Source: Clostridiaceae bacterium
Lineage (GTDB): Bacteria > Bacillota > Clostridia > Oscillospirales > Acutalibacteraceae
Assembly: GCA_904501895.1 (NCBI GenBank)
Contig: CAJGCX010000041.1
Location: 1-13,090, forward strand
DNA length: 13,090 nucleotides
Reading direction: 5' to 3'
In this document: in pieces, positions 1-6,949 of the stretch
Layout: each line of letters begins with the position of its first letter
How positions within the stretch are numbered: the first letter of the stretch is position 1
Program-made: the position numbers and the translations under genes
Notes under the pieces: generated by a model
Seen by the model: only the letters and a program-made list of their open reading frames with translations
The model's database searches: none
What the model was told of the DNA's origin: nothing

Positions 1-2313
1 CAGTTAAAGAAGCTCGGTTCATCATGTGACTGGGACAGAGAAAGATTTACTCTTGACGAAGGCTGTAGTAAGGCTGTTAATGAGGTTTTCTGTCGTCTTT
101 ATGAAAAGGATTTAATTTATCGTGGTAACCGTATGGTTAACTGGTGTCCTTGCTGTAACACATCAATTTCTGATGCAGAGGTTGAGTATGAAGAGCAGGA
201 TGGCTCATTCTGGCACCTTCTTTACACAGTTAAGGAAACAGGTGAACAGCTCGAGCTTGCTACAACTCGTCCTGAAACAATGCTTGGTGATACAGCTGTT
301 GCTATTAACGTTGCTGACGAAAGATATAAGCATCTTCACGGCTGTCACGTAATTCTTCCTTTACTTAACAAGGAAATTCCAATCGTTTGTGACGAACACG
401 CTGATATGACAAAGGGTACAGGTGTTGTTAAAATTACTCCTGCTCACGACCCTAACGACTTTGAGGTTGGACAGAGAAATAACCTTCCTATCGTTCGTAC
501 ATTTACTTATGACGGTCACCTTACAGGTGCTGAGGATAAGAGAATTGCCGACGAGCTTATCGCAAGTGGTCGTGCAACTGAAAATGAGCCTGAGGTACTT
601 GACTGTGGCAAATACGCAGGTATGACAACTAAGGAAGCAAGAAAGGCTATCCTTGAGGACCTTAAAGCAGGTGGCTACCTTAAAGAGGTTGAACCACGTA
701 AGCACGAGGTTGGTACTTGCTACCGTTGTCACAACACAATTGAGCCAATGGTTTCAAAGCAGTGGTTCGTTCGTATGGTGCCTCTTGCAAAGCCTGCTAT
801 TGAAGCAGTTGAGAAGGGCGAAACAAAGTTCATTCCTGAAAGATTTACAAAGAATTACCTTAACTGGATGAACGGTACTCGTGACTGGTGTATTTCACGT
901 CAGCTCTGGTGGGGTCACAGAATTCCTGCTTGGTACTGCGATGACTGTGGTGAAACAGTTGTTACAAAGGACGGAATTTCAGTTTGTCCTAAGTGTGGTA
1001 GCGCAAATATCCGTCAGGATGAGGACACACTCGATACTTGGTTCTCATCAGCACTTTGGCCATTCTCAACACTTGGTTGGCCTGAACAGACAGAGGATTT
1101 GAAGCACTACTACCCAACAAATACACTTGTAACAGGTTACGATATTATCGGCTTCTGGGTTTCTCGTATGATTTTCTCTGCTCTTGAATACACAGGAAAG
1201 GTGCCATTTGACACAGTTCTTATCCACGGTCTTGTTCGTGATGCTCAGGGTAGAAAGATGTCAAAATCTCTCGGTAACGGTATTGACCCACTTGAAATTA
1301 TTGACCAGTACGGTGCTGATGCTTTAAGATTTACTCTTGCAACAGGTAACAGCCCTGGTAATGATATGCGTTTCTCTGATGAAAAGGTTGAAGCAAGTAG
1401 AAACTTTGCTAACAAGATTTGGAATGCAGCTCGTTTCATCCTTATGAATCTTGATGAAAACGAATATGCACCTTATGTTCCAAAGAATCTCTCGATTGAA
1501 GATAAATGGATTCTTTCTAAGTACAACGACCTTGTTAAGGATGTTACTGATTCACTTGAAAAGTTTGAACTTGGTCTTGCTGTACAGAAGCTTTACGACT
1601 TCATCTGGGACGTATTCTGTGACTGGTATATCGAAATCGCAAAAATCCGTCTTAACGGTGAATGCCCAACTGCAAAGGCTACTGTTAAAGCAGTTCTCGT
1701 TTATGTAATGTCAAATACTCTTAAGCTTTTACATCCATTTATGCCATTCATTACAGAGGAAATCTGGCAGACACTTCCTCACGATGGCGATTCAATTATG
1801 GTGTCCGTTTGGCCTGTATTTACTGATGAGCTTTCATTCAAGGCTGATGAGGCTGAAATGGAAAGAGTTATGACTGCGATTAAGGCTGTTCGTAACCGTC
1901 GTGCAGAAATGAATGTTCCACCATCAAAGAAGGCAAAGATTTTCATCGAAACAGCTTACGAAAACACATTCTCTGAGGGTGCTAACTTCTTCGTAAGACT
2001 CGCTTCAGCTTCTGATGTTGAAATCGTTAAGGGCTACGAAAATGATGAGGCAGTTGCAATTATCACAGAGGATGCAAGACTCTTTATCCCACTTGATGAG
2101 CTTGTTGACTTCAAGGCAGAGTTAGAACGTCTTGAAAAGGAAAAAGCAGGTGTGCTTAAGGAAATCGCATTCGTTTCAGGAAAGCTTAATAACGAAAAAT
2201 TCGTTGCAAAAGCACCTGAAGCACTCGTTAACGAGCAGAGAGAAAAGCTTGCAAAGTATAACGAAAAACTCAGTATGCTTGAAGAAAGCATCGCAAAAAT
2301 CCAGAATAAATAA
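1..2313 (+). CDS. valS: Valine--tRNA ligase, partial (5' end missing)
   Basis: Class I aminoacyl-tRNA synthetase that charges tRNA-Val in the cytoplasm. The frame is open from base 1, so the gene begins before the window; 770 codons remain of a family usually near 880, and the HIGH-motif region is missing. Seen in order: a Cys-rich stretch (NWCPCC) and the editing domain with TTRPET (about window residues 88-93) and the HDPNDF editing-site motif (about 149-154); a zinc-ribbon-like insert (WYCDDCG...CPKCG, bases about 930-1000); the LDTWFSSALWPFSTLGWP signature; the catalytic KMSKS motif at bases 1255-1269; an anticodon-binding helical domain; and a C-terminal Leu/Glu/Lys-rich coiled-coil arm (about 2100-2310) typical of ValS rather than IleS or LeuS. 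The in-frame ATG at 133 is internal. The stop at 2311-2313 is followed within 4 bases by a structured repeat. Any T-box leader would lie outside the window. Confidence 0.97.
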   Translation, partial: QLKKLGSSCDWDRERFTLDEGCSKAVNEVFCRLYEKDLIYRGNRMVNWCPCCNTSISDAEVEYEEQDGSFWHLLYTVKETGEQLELATTRPETMLGDTAVAINVADERYKHLHGCHVILPLLNKEIPIVCDEHADMTKGTGVVKITPAHDPNDFEVGQRNNLPIVRTFTYDGHLTGAEDKRIADELIASGRATENEPEVLDCGKYAGMTTKEARKAILEDLKAGGYLKEVEPRKHEVGTCYRCHNTIEPMVSKQWFVRMVPLAKPAIEAVEKGETKFIPERFTKNYLNWMNGTRDWCISRQLWWGHRIPAWYCDDCGETVVTKDGISVCPKCGSANIRQDEDTLDTWFSSALWPFSTLGWPEQTEDLKHYYPTNTLVTGYDIIGFWVSRMIFSALEYTGKVPFDTVLIHGLVRDAQGRKMSKSLGNGIDPLEIIDQYGADALRFTLATGNSPGNDMRFSDEKVEASRNFANKIWNAARFILMNLDENEYAPYVPKNLSIEDKWILSKYNDLVKDVTDSLEKFELGLAVQKLYDFIWDVFCDWYIEIAKIRLNGECPTAKATVKAVLVYVMSNTLKLLHPFMPFITEEIWQTLPHDGDSIMVSVWPVFTDELSFKADEAEMERVMTAIKAVRNRRAEMNVPPSKKAKIFIETAYENTFSEGANFFVRLASASDVEIVKGYENDEAVAIITEDARLFIPLDELVDFKAELERLEKEKAGVLKEIAFVSGKLNNEKFVAKAPEALVNEQREKLAKYNEKLSMLEESIAKIQNK

Positions 2314-2316
2314 AAT

Positions 2317-2421
2317 CGATTCTTTTTCCGTTATGCTTCCTTGCTCTCAATTCGCAGTATACCGTATACAGCTTCATTTCGGCAAGATTGCCTAACGAAA
2401 AAAATAATTCAATTTTAAGAT
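2317..2421 (+). repeat. Structured intergenic repeat, copy D (CGTTA-type)
   Basis: A unit of about 105 bases starting 4 bases after the valS stop. Its first 45 bases nearly match copy C (11844 onward), and its later part matches copies A and B (11630-11843). It can fold as a nested rod: outer stem CGTTA 2329-2333 with TAACG 2393-2397, middle stem CTTGC 2340-2344 with GCAAG 2382-2386, and inner stem GTATA 2357-2361 with TATAC 2365-2369 around a 3-base loop. The core spans 69 bases, exactly as in copies A and B. Between D and A/B, both partners of five base pairs change together, which supports a real secondary structure. Function unknown. Confidence 0.8.
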
Positions 2422-2422
2422 A

Positions 2423-2507
2423 TGGTTATTTTCCGCAATACCGCGTGTCTATCGGCTCGCGGTATTTTTATACAGCTTCGCCCCCACCCTACACTGAATT
2501 TTTCCAT
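2423..2507 (+). repeat. Structured intergenic repeat, copy E (divergent, 3' part degraded)
   Basis: Second tandem unit, offset 105 bases from copy D. It shares the CCGCAATAC start, the GTGTC segment and the ATACAGCTTC segment of copies A and B. Its 3' third no longer contains the TTGCG partner of the outer stem. The left arm carries a 9-bp inverted repeat (AATACCGCG with CGCGGTATT) in place of the 8-bp ATACTGCG/CGCAGTAT of copy B, again with both partners changed. The right boundary is uncertain. Confidence 0.65.
2437..2470 (+). terminator. Probable valS terminator formed by repeat copy E
   Basis: A perfect 9-bp GC-containing stem, AATACCGCG (2437-2445) with CGCGGTATT (2458-2466), has a 12-base loop and runs directly into a five-T tract (2465-2469). 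This has the form of a Rho-independent terminator for + strand transcripts leaving valS. The large loop makes it weaker than the hairpin at 2548-2574. Confidence 0.55.
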
Positions 2508-2542
2508 TCACAACGCAACGACAAATTATAATTTGAACCAAC

Positions 2543-2582
2543 AAAAAAAGGAGCTTCCGTTTTGGAAACTCCTTAATTTTTT
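2543..2582. terminator. Bidirectional terminator between convergent valS and adh
   Basis: Inverted repeat with left arm 2548-2558 (AAGGAGCTTCC), loop 2559-2563 and right arm 2564-2574 (GGAAACTCCTT); one C/A mismatch interrupts an otherwise complementary 11-base stem. T tracts flank both sides: AATTTTTT on the + strand after 2574, and seven Ts on the - strand after 2548. It lies 14 bases beyond the adh stop codon, so its main role is probably to end the alcohol dehydrogenase transcript, with a backup role for valS. Confidence 0.85.
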
Positions 2583-2595
2583 ATGTAATTTCTGA

Positions 2596-3807
2596 TTATT
2601 CCTTAATCATAAGTGACTTAACAATCTTTGTCATTTCTTCCTCACCGAAGATTACAGGAACAGGGTAGAGTGGGTTACCTTCCTTGAGGGCACGTTCAAC
2701 GATAACAGGGATATCCTTTTCCTGAATCTGTGTGAAGCCCTTTGGAATGTTCATTCTCTCGTTCATTGCGTAAATTTCAGCGATAAATGCCTTTGCCTTT
2801 GATTCATCATCAGTACCGTTGATGCCAACGATATCAGCAAGCTTTGCAAGTGACTTGTAAACAGATGAGCCAAATGCCTCAAGCATAACAGGAAGGATTA
2901 CAGCATTTGCAAGACCGTGAGGAATACCGTACTGACCACCAAGGTTGTGAGCAACAGCGTGAACATAACCAACGTAAGCACGAGTGAAAGCCATACCTGC
3001 ATAGTAAGAAGCGAGGAGCATATTGTTTCTTGCTTCAATATCCTTACCGTCGCTGTAAGCAGTTTCAAGGTTTTCAAAAATCATCTTTGTAGCCTTTTCA
3101 GCATACTGAGTAGTTGATTTTACGTTTGAATGACCGATATATGCTTCAACAGCGTGTGTAAGAGCATCCATACCTGTTGTTGATGTGATATGTGGTGGAA
3201 GACCAACTGTAAGCTCAGGGTCAAAAACTGCATATCTTGGACGAAGGAATGGGTCGTTACAAGCATTCTTTTCGTGTGTTTTTGAGTTAGAAACAACTGC
3301 TGCGAGAGTACATTCTGAACCTGTACCTGCAGTTGTAGGAACTGCAAAGAATGGTGGAAGCGGACGAAGAATTTTCATAAGACCACGCATTTTTTCAACA
3401 GGCTGATTTGGTTTAACAACTCTTGCTGCTGCAATCTTTGCACAGTCCATTGGTGAACCGCCACCGAAAGCGATAATACCCTGACATCCGTTTTTAAGGT
3501 ACATATCCTTTGCTTCTTCAATATTTTCGATTGTTGGGTTTGGCTGAGTACCGTCATAAACAACATACTCAACTCCTGCCTTTTCCATTTCTTCATAAAG
3601 GCTGTTAAGAAGACCAAGACCTGTAAGACCCTTATCAGTTACGATAAGCACCTTTTTAAGTCCCTTATCCTTAATAAGTGCAGGAAGCTGACGAATACAG
3701 CCAGGACCTGTAAGCTTGAATGGCTCACCCCATGGCATAAAGCATTCTGCAATGAACATTACCTTCTGAAAAACTCTGCAATACGCTTTAAAAAATACGT
3801 TTGGCAT
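2596..3807 (-). CDS. Iron-containing alcohol dehydrogenase
   Basis: Group III (Fe-dependent) NAD(P)-linked alcohol dehydrogenase, 403 residues, cytosolic, expected to interconvert an aldehyde and an alcohol; the physiological substrate cannot be read from sequence. Numbered from the upstream ATG at 3816 (subtract 3 for the chosen start): nucleotide-binding GGGSPMD at 118-124, TTAGTGSE at 161-168, and metal ligands Asp217, His221, His286 and His300 in TTGMDALTHAVEAY and HAVAHNLGG...PHG, with the usual 14-residue spacing of the last two His. The N-terminal FKAYCRVFQKVM stretch resembles what I recall for clostridial members, so it is not an artefact. Start: AAAGGGA at 3817-3823 touches the ATG at 3816 but stands 9 bases before the ATG at 3807, so 3807 is preferred. 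It has its own promoter and terminator. A fermentative butanol/ethanol dehydrogenase-like role is an inference. Confidence 0.93.
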   Translation of the reverse strand: MPNVFFKAYCRVFQKVMFIAECFMPWGEPFKLTGPGCIRQLPALIKDKGLKKVLIVTDKGLTGLGLLNSLYEEMEKAGVEYVVYDGTQPNPTIENIEEAKDMYLKNGCQGIIAFGGGSPMDCAKIAAARVVKPNQPVEKMRGLMKILRPLPPFFAVPTTAGTGSECTLAAVVSNSKTHEKNACNDPFLRPRYAVFDPELTVGLPPHITSTTGMDALTHAVEAYIGHSNVKSTTQYAEKATKMIFENLETAYSDGKDIEARNNMLLASYYAGMAFTRAYVGYVHAVAHNLGGQYGIPHGLANAVILPVMLEAFGSSVYKSLAKLADIVGINGTDDESKAKAFIAEIYAMNERMNIPKGFTQIQEKDIPVIVERALKEGNPLYPVPVIFGEEEMTKIVKSLMIKE

Positions 3808-3836
3808 TAAAATCATTCCCTTTCTTTTTATGTAAT

Positions 3837-3848
3837 CCGATAAATCGG
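3837..3848. promoter_or_regulatory. Palindrome in adh leader, possible operator
   Basis: Perfect inverted repeat CCGAT-AA-ATCGG, flanked by GTA and TAC that could extend it across a 2-base bulge. It sits just downstream of the predicted transcription start of the alcohol dehydrogenase gene, a common operator position. It does not match the Rex consensus. Too short, with no T tract, to be a terminator. The regulator is unknown. Confidence 0.35.
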
Positions 3849-3860
3849 TACACTACTAAC

Positions 3861-3889
3861 ATTTTAAACTAAACTATTAAAAATTTCAA
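3861..3889 (-). promoter_or_regulatory. Sigma-A-type promoter of the alcohol dehydrogenase gene
   Basis: On the - strand, -35 TTGAAA (3884-3889; 5 of 6 to consensus), a 17-base spacer and -10 TAAAAT (3861-3866; 5 of 6). The -10 box overlaps the ribF stop codon. Transcription would start near 3854, giving a leader of about 47 bases. No convincing terminator separates ribF from this promoter, so readthrough from the operon is also possible. Confidence 0.7.
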
Positions 3890-4748
3890 TAGCAGATTTC
3901 GTATCTGCATCAATTTGTGCCTTTAATTCATCCTTTGAAGTGAATTTTTTCTCACTACGGATAAAATCTATAAGCTCAACCTTGATTTTCTGATAATAAA
4001 GGTCACCCTCAAAGCCTAAAATACAGGTTTCTGAAAGGACCTTGTCACCACCGATTGTAGGATGACAACCAAAATTTGTAACTGACGGATAAATTTTACC
4101 GTCAACTGTTGATTGTGAAGCATAAACACCGTGCTTTAAGTTAATAAACCCTGCTGGGAAATGCTGATTGATTGTAGGAAAGCCTAAAATCTTTTTACCG
4201 ATTTTATTTCCCTCAACAACGAGAAAATCGTAAGAAAATTTTCTTCCGAGCATTTCGTTGGCATTTTTTATATCACCGTTTGCCAATGCTTCACGAATTC
4301 TTGTGGCACTAATCATTTCACCCTTGTACTGAATACTCTGTGCCATTTTGTAGATGACACCGTATTTTTCACACAATTCACAAAGGATTTTACTGTTACC
4401 GCCACCGTCCTTACCAAAAAGGAAGTTTTCACCACAGACGACAGCACCCACATTATATTTCCCGACGAGAATATCACGCAAAAATTCTTCCGGAGAAAGG
4501 TTACGGATTTCCTCAAAGCTTATATGCACAGGCAAAACGCCATTCTGTCGTGCAAAATCCTCTTTATCCTCTTTAGTAATGAGAAGAGGAGGTGCAACAC
4601 CCTTAAGGATAGATTGAGGATGAGCATCAAACATAAGCATTGCAGGTACAAAGCCATCAAATGCAAATGCCTTTGCCTCATTTAATACGTTTAAGTGGCC
4701 TCGGTGCAACCCGTCAAAGGTGCCGAGTGCCAAAGCAAGCTTATTCAT
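3864..4748 (-). CDS. ribF: Bifunctional riboflavin kinase / FAD synthetase
   Basis: Makes FMN from riboflavin plus ATP, then FAD from FMN plus ATP. At 294 residues it is close to the usual 300-315. N-terminal nucleotidyltransferase (FAD synthetase) domain: GTFDGLHRGH at 9-18, GENFLFGKDGGG at 106-117 and the ISATRIREAL signature at 146-155. C-terminal riboflavin kinase domain: LGFPT at 188-192, a VTNFG...PTIGG segment at 223-234, and the presumed catalytic Glu240 in ETCILGF. The start overlaps the truB stop by 4 bases (ATGA); its Shine-Dalgarno-like GGAGG lies about 14 bases upstream, so translation is probably coupled to truB. It is the last gene of the operon, and its 3' end contains the promoter of the downstream alcohol dehydrogenase. 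Confidence 0.96.
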   Translation of the reverse strand: MNKLALALGTFDGLHRGHLNVLNEAKAFAFDGFVPAMLMFDAHPQSILKGVAPPLLITKEDKEDFARQNGVLPVHISFEEIRNLSPEEFLRDILVGKYNVGAVVCGENFLFGKDGGGNSKILCELCEKYGVIYKMAQSIQYKGEMISATRIREALANGDIKNANEMLGRKFSYDFLVVEGNKIGKKILGFPTINQHFPAGFINLKHGVYASQSTVDGKIYPSVTNFGCHPTIGGDKVLSETCILGFEGDLYYQKIKVELIDFIRSEKKFTSKDELKAQIDADTKSAIEIFNSLV

Positions 4749-5635
4749 TCTTCTACAAGCACCCTCCTTACGTTCAGGTCGCCTTTTTCTGTTTCTATTT
4801 CTCCAAGTCCTAAAAGCTTTCTTTCAGGGGAGTACACACGATAAATTCCCACAGGGAAATTTCCGTGTAATCTTTCATAGCCTAATGCTCCACCATTGTG
4901 AAAACGGTTAGCCTGAGGCTTTGTAACTGTGATTTCAGGATAGCTCATAAGTGCCTTTTCAACTGATGTAATAACAGTATCAGCCTTTTTTTCACTTACA
5001 AGTTTTTCCAATTCTTCAAGTGTAACTGCATTTTCAATGGAAAAACCGTTTGCTTCTGTCCTGCGAAGCTGGGTCATAACTGCACCACAGCCCAATTCCT
5101 TGCCAATGTCGTCGCAAAGTGAACGGATATATGTACCTGCTGAACATGTTACATCCATTGAAAATTCTGTTCCGTCAAAATCATAGATTTCTAACTTTTC
5201 AATGGTGATTTGTCTTTGCTCACGCTCAATTTCAATCCCCTTACGAGCTAAATCGTAAAGTCGTTCACCGTCTTTTTTAAGAGCTGAGAACATTGGTGGA
5301 GTCTGAAGAATATCACCCTTGAATTTTTCACTGACTGTAAGCAATTGTTCAAGAGTCACATTAACAGGATTTTCCGATAAAACCTCACCTGTAATATCAA
5401 GTGTGTCAGTTGTAAGACCTAATTTCACCCTTGCAGTATAGCCTTTTTTGTGCTCAGGCAAAAGCTCAATAAAACGAGTGCAATGTCCCAACATAATAAC
5501 AAGTACACCGGTAGCCATAGGGTCCAGTGTTCCTGTATGTCCTGCTTTTTTGACACCGAGAATTCGGGAGGCTCTTTTAACAGCCATAAACGATGTCATA
5601 TCACAGGGCTTGTCAAGACAAATTATACCTGTCAT
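4745..5635 (-). CDS. truB: tRNA pseudouridine-55 synthase
   Basis: Isomerises U55 in the T-loop of elongator tRNAs to pseudouridine and acts as a tRNA folding chaperone. 296 residues. Catalytic motif KAGHTGTLDP with the nucleophile Asp38; the Tyr66-containing KGYTARVKLG motif; PPMFSALK at 113-120; GTYIRSL at 167-173. A small PUA-like C-terminal segment (FPVGIYRVYSPERKLLGLGE) follows a Leu/Glu-rich linker. The start shares one base with the nrnA stop (TAATG), with a GGCGG ribosome binding site 7 bases upstream. Its position between nrnA and ribF is the usual Firmicutes order. Confidence 0.97.
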   Translation of the reverse strand: MTGIICLDKPCDMTSFMAVKRASRILGVKKAGHTGTLDPMATGVLVIMLGHCTRFIELLPEHKKGYTARVKLGLTTDTLDITGEVLSENPVNVTLEQLLTVSEKFKGDILQTPPMFSALKKDGERLYDLARKGIEIEREQRQITIEKLEIYDFDGTEFSMDVTCSAGTYIRSLCDDIGKELGCGAVMTQLRRTEANGFSIENAVTLEELEKLVSEKKADTVITSVEKALMSYPEITVTKPQANRFHNGGALGYERLHGNFPVGIYRVYSPERKLLGLGEIETEKGDLNVRRVLVEE

Positions 5636-6582
5636 TAAAATTCCGCCTTTATAACTTCAAGTAATTTTACTTTAACTTCATTAATTGGGCAATCGAATTC
5701 ACAGCCTGCAGCTGCGTTATGACCGCCACCACCGAAGTTTGCACAGATTTTTGCTGCATCATAAGGCTCGATTGTTCTCATTGACACCTTATATCTGCCG
5801 TTTTCCTGCTCACGGATTGTAACACCGATTTTAACACCCTCGATTTTTCGTGGGATTGATGCGATACCGTCACATTCACCTGAATTTGAGCCACTTTCAC
5901 GGAACATCTTCTGTGTAATTGTCATAATTGCACATCTTCCGTCAAAATGGGACTCGATTGAAGCCACAGCCATCTGCTCAAGTCTTATATATGAAAGTGT
6001 TCTTGTTTCAAACATAAGTCGGTTAATAAGGGTGTAATCAGCACCCTTTTCCATAACCTCTGCAGCAATTCTGTGAACAGTTGGTGATGTGTTTGAAAAC
6101 ATAAAGCAACCTGTGTCAGTTGCAAGTCCCGTATAAACACAGCTTGCAATTTCAGGTGTAATTTCAACACCTAACTGACAGATTACTTCATAAATCACAG
6201 CTGCAGCTGCTGCTCTGTCCTCTAAAAGAAGGTTTTGGGCATACTCCTTGTTAGTCATATGGTGGTCAATGCACAAAAACACATTGTCACCGTATTTTGC
6301 CTCGAATTCTTCACCTAAAAGCTTTTTGTCAGCAACATCAACTGCGATTATTTTATCAAAAGTGATTTCGCTGTTGTCAATATTTTCCCAAAGATAAGAA
6401 AATTTAGGATGAATACTGTCACCACAGCGTACCATTGATTTTTTACCGAGAAGGTCAAGCGCTCCTTTAAGTGCAAATGCACTGCCGAGAGTGTCACCGT
6501 CAGGGTTGCGATGTGTAAGAATAAGATAATTATCATATTCCTTTAAGAGTGATGCACACTCTTTCACACTGATTTTATTCAT
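5635..6582 (-). CDS. nrnA: DHH-family nanoRNase / pAp phosphatase
   Basis: Manganese-dependent phosphoesterase that degrades 2-5-nt RNAs and, in characterised homologues, dephosphorylates 3'-phosphoadenosine 5'-phosphate. 315 residues. N-terminal DHH domain: THRNPDGD at 23-30, Asp82 in VDVAD, the DHH triad at 106-108 and Asp156 in ATDTG, together the metal-binding set. C-terminal DHHA1 domain with GGGGHNAAAG at 284-293, the RNA-binding loop. A longer reading starting at 6669 exists but overlaps rbfA deeply. The ATG at 6582 has an AGGA site 8 bases upstream and overlaps the rbfA stop by 8 bases (ATGAATAA), so it is chosen. It links RNA turnover to the translation factors of the operon. Confidence 0.94.
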   Translation of the reverse strand: MNKISVKECASLLKEYDNYLILTHRNPDGDTLGSAFALKGALDLLGKKSMVRCGDSIHPKFSYLWENIDNSEITFDKIIAVDVADKKLLGEEFEAKYGDNVFLCIDHHMTNKEYAQNLLLEDRAAAAAVIYEVICQLGVEITPEIASCVYTGLATDTGCFMFSNTSPTVHRIAAEVMEKGADYTLINRLMFETRTLSYIRLEQMAVASIESHFDGRCAIMTITQKMFRESGSNSGECDGIASIPRKIEGVKIGVTIREQENGRYKVSMRTIEPYDAAKICANFGGGGHNAAAGCEFDCPINEVKVKLLEVIKAEF

Positions 6583-6949
6583 TTCCCATATCCTCATCAG
6601 CACTGTCTGTAACTGTGCTTTCGATTTTTCTGAATATTTCCATACCGTGCTGAACAGAGTCATCAGCAATAAATTTAAGCTCAGGAGTTTTTCTCAAGCG
6701 CAATTTACTGCCAACCTCACGTCTGATAAGACCTGTTGCAGATGTAAGTCCCTTAACAGCCTCTTTTGCATCCTCAATGCCACTCATTGAGCTGACATAT
6801 ACCTTTGCATAAGATAAGTCAGAGCTTACATCAACACGGACAACAGTAAGAAACTTATCTCTTACTCTTGGGTCTTTTAATTCACGGATAATGGCTACGA
6901 TTTCACGTTTAATATCTTCCGATACACGTCCTACTCTGTATCCTGCCAT
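6575..6949 (-). CDS. rbfA: 30S ribosome-binding factor A
   Basis: Small KH-fold protein that binds nascent 30S subunits and assists 16S rRNA 5'-end maturation and cold adaptation. At 124 residues it has the usual length. Begins MAGYRVGRVSEDIKREI, followed by LKDPRV (about 24-29), a region on beta-strand VDVSSDLSYAKVYVS, and the KLRLRKTPELKFIADDS C-terminal signature. The start overlaps the infB stop by 1 base (TAATG). The nearest GGAGG lies 13 bases upstream, inside infB, so initiation is probably coupled. Confidence 0.96.
   Translation of the reverse strand: MAGYRVGRVSEDIKREIVAIIRELKDPRVRDKFLTVVRVDVSSDLSYAKVYVSSMSGIEDAKEAVKGLTSATGLIRREVGSKLRLRKTPELKFIADDSVQHGMEIFRKIESTVTDSADEDMGNE

Noticed and set aside
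3837..3848. Terminator for the ribF operon, or a Rex site
   Set aside because: The stem is only 5 bp with no T tract, and the sequence lacks the TTGTGAA/TTCACAA half sites of Rex.
6583..6669. Longer start for nrnA at 6669
   Set aside because: It would overlap rbfA by about 95 bases, adds residues atypical of the family, and the ATG at 6582 has a well-spaced AGGA site.
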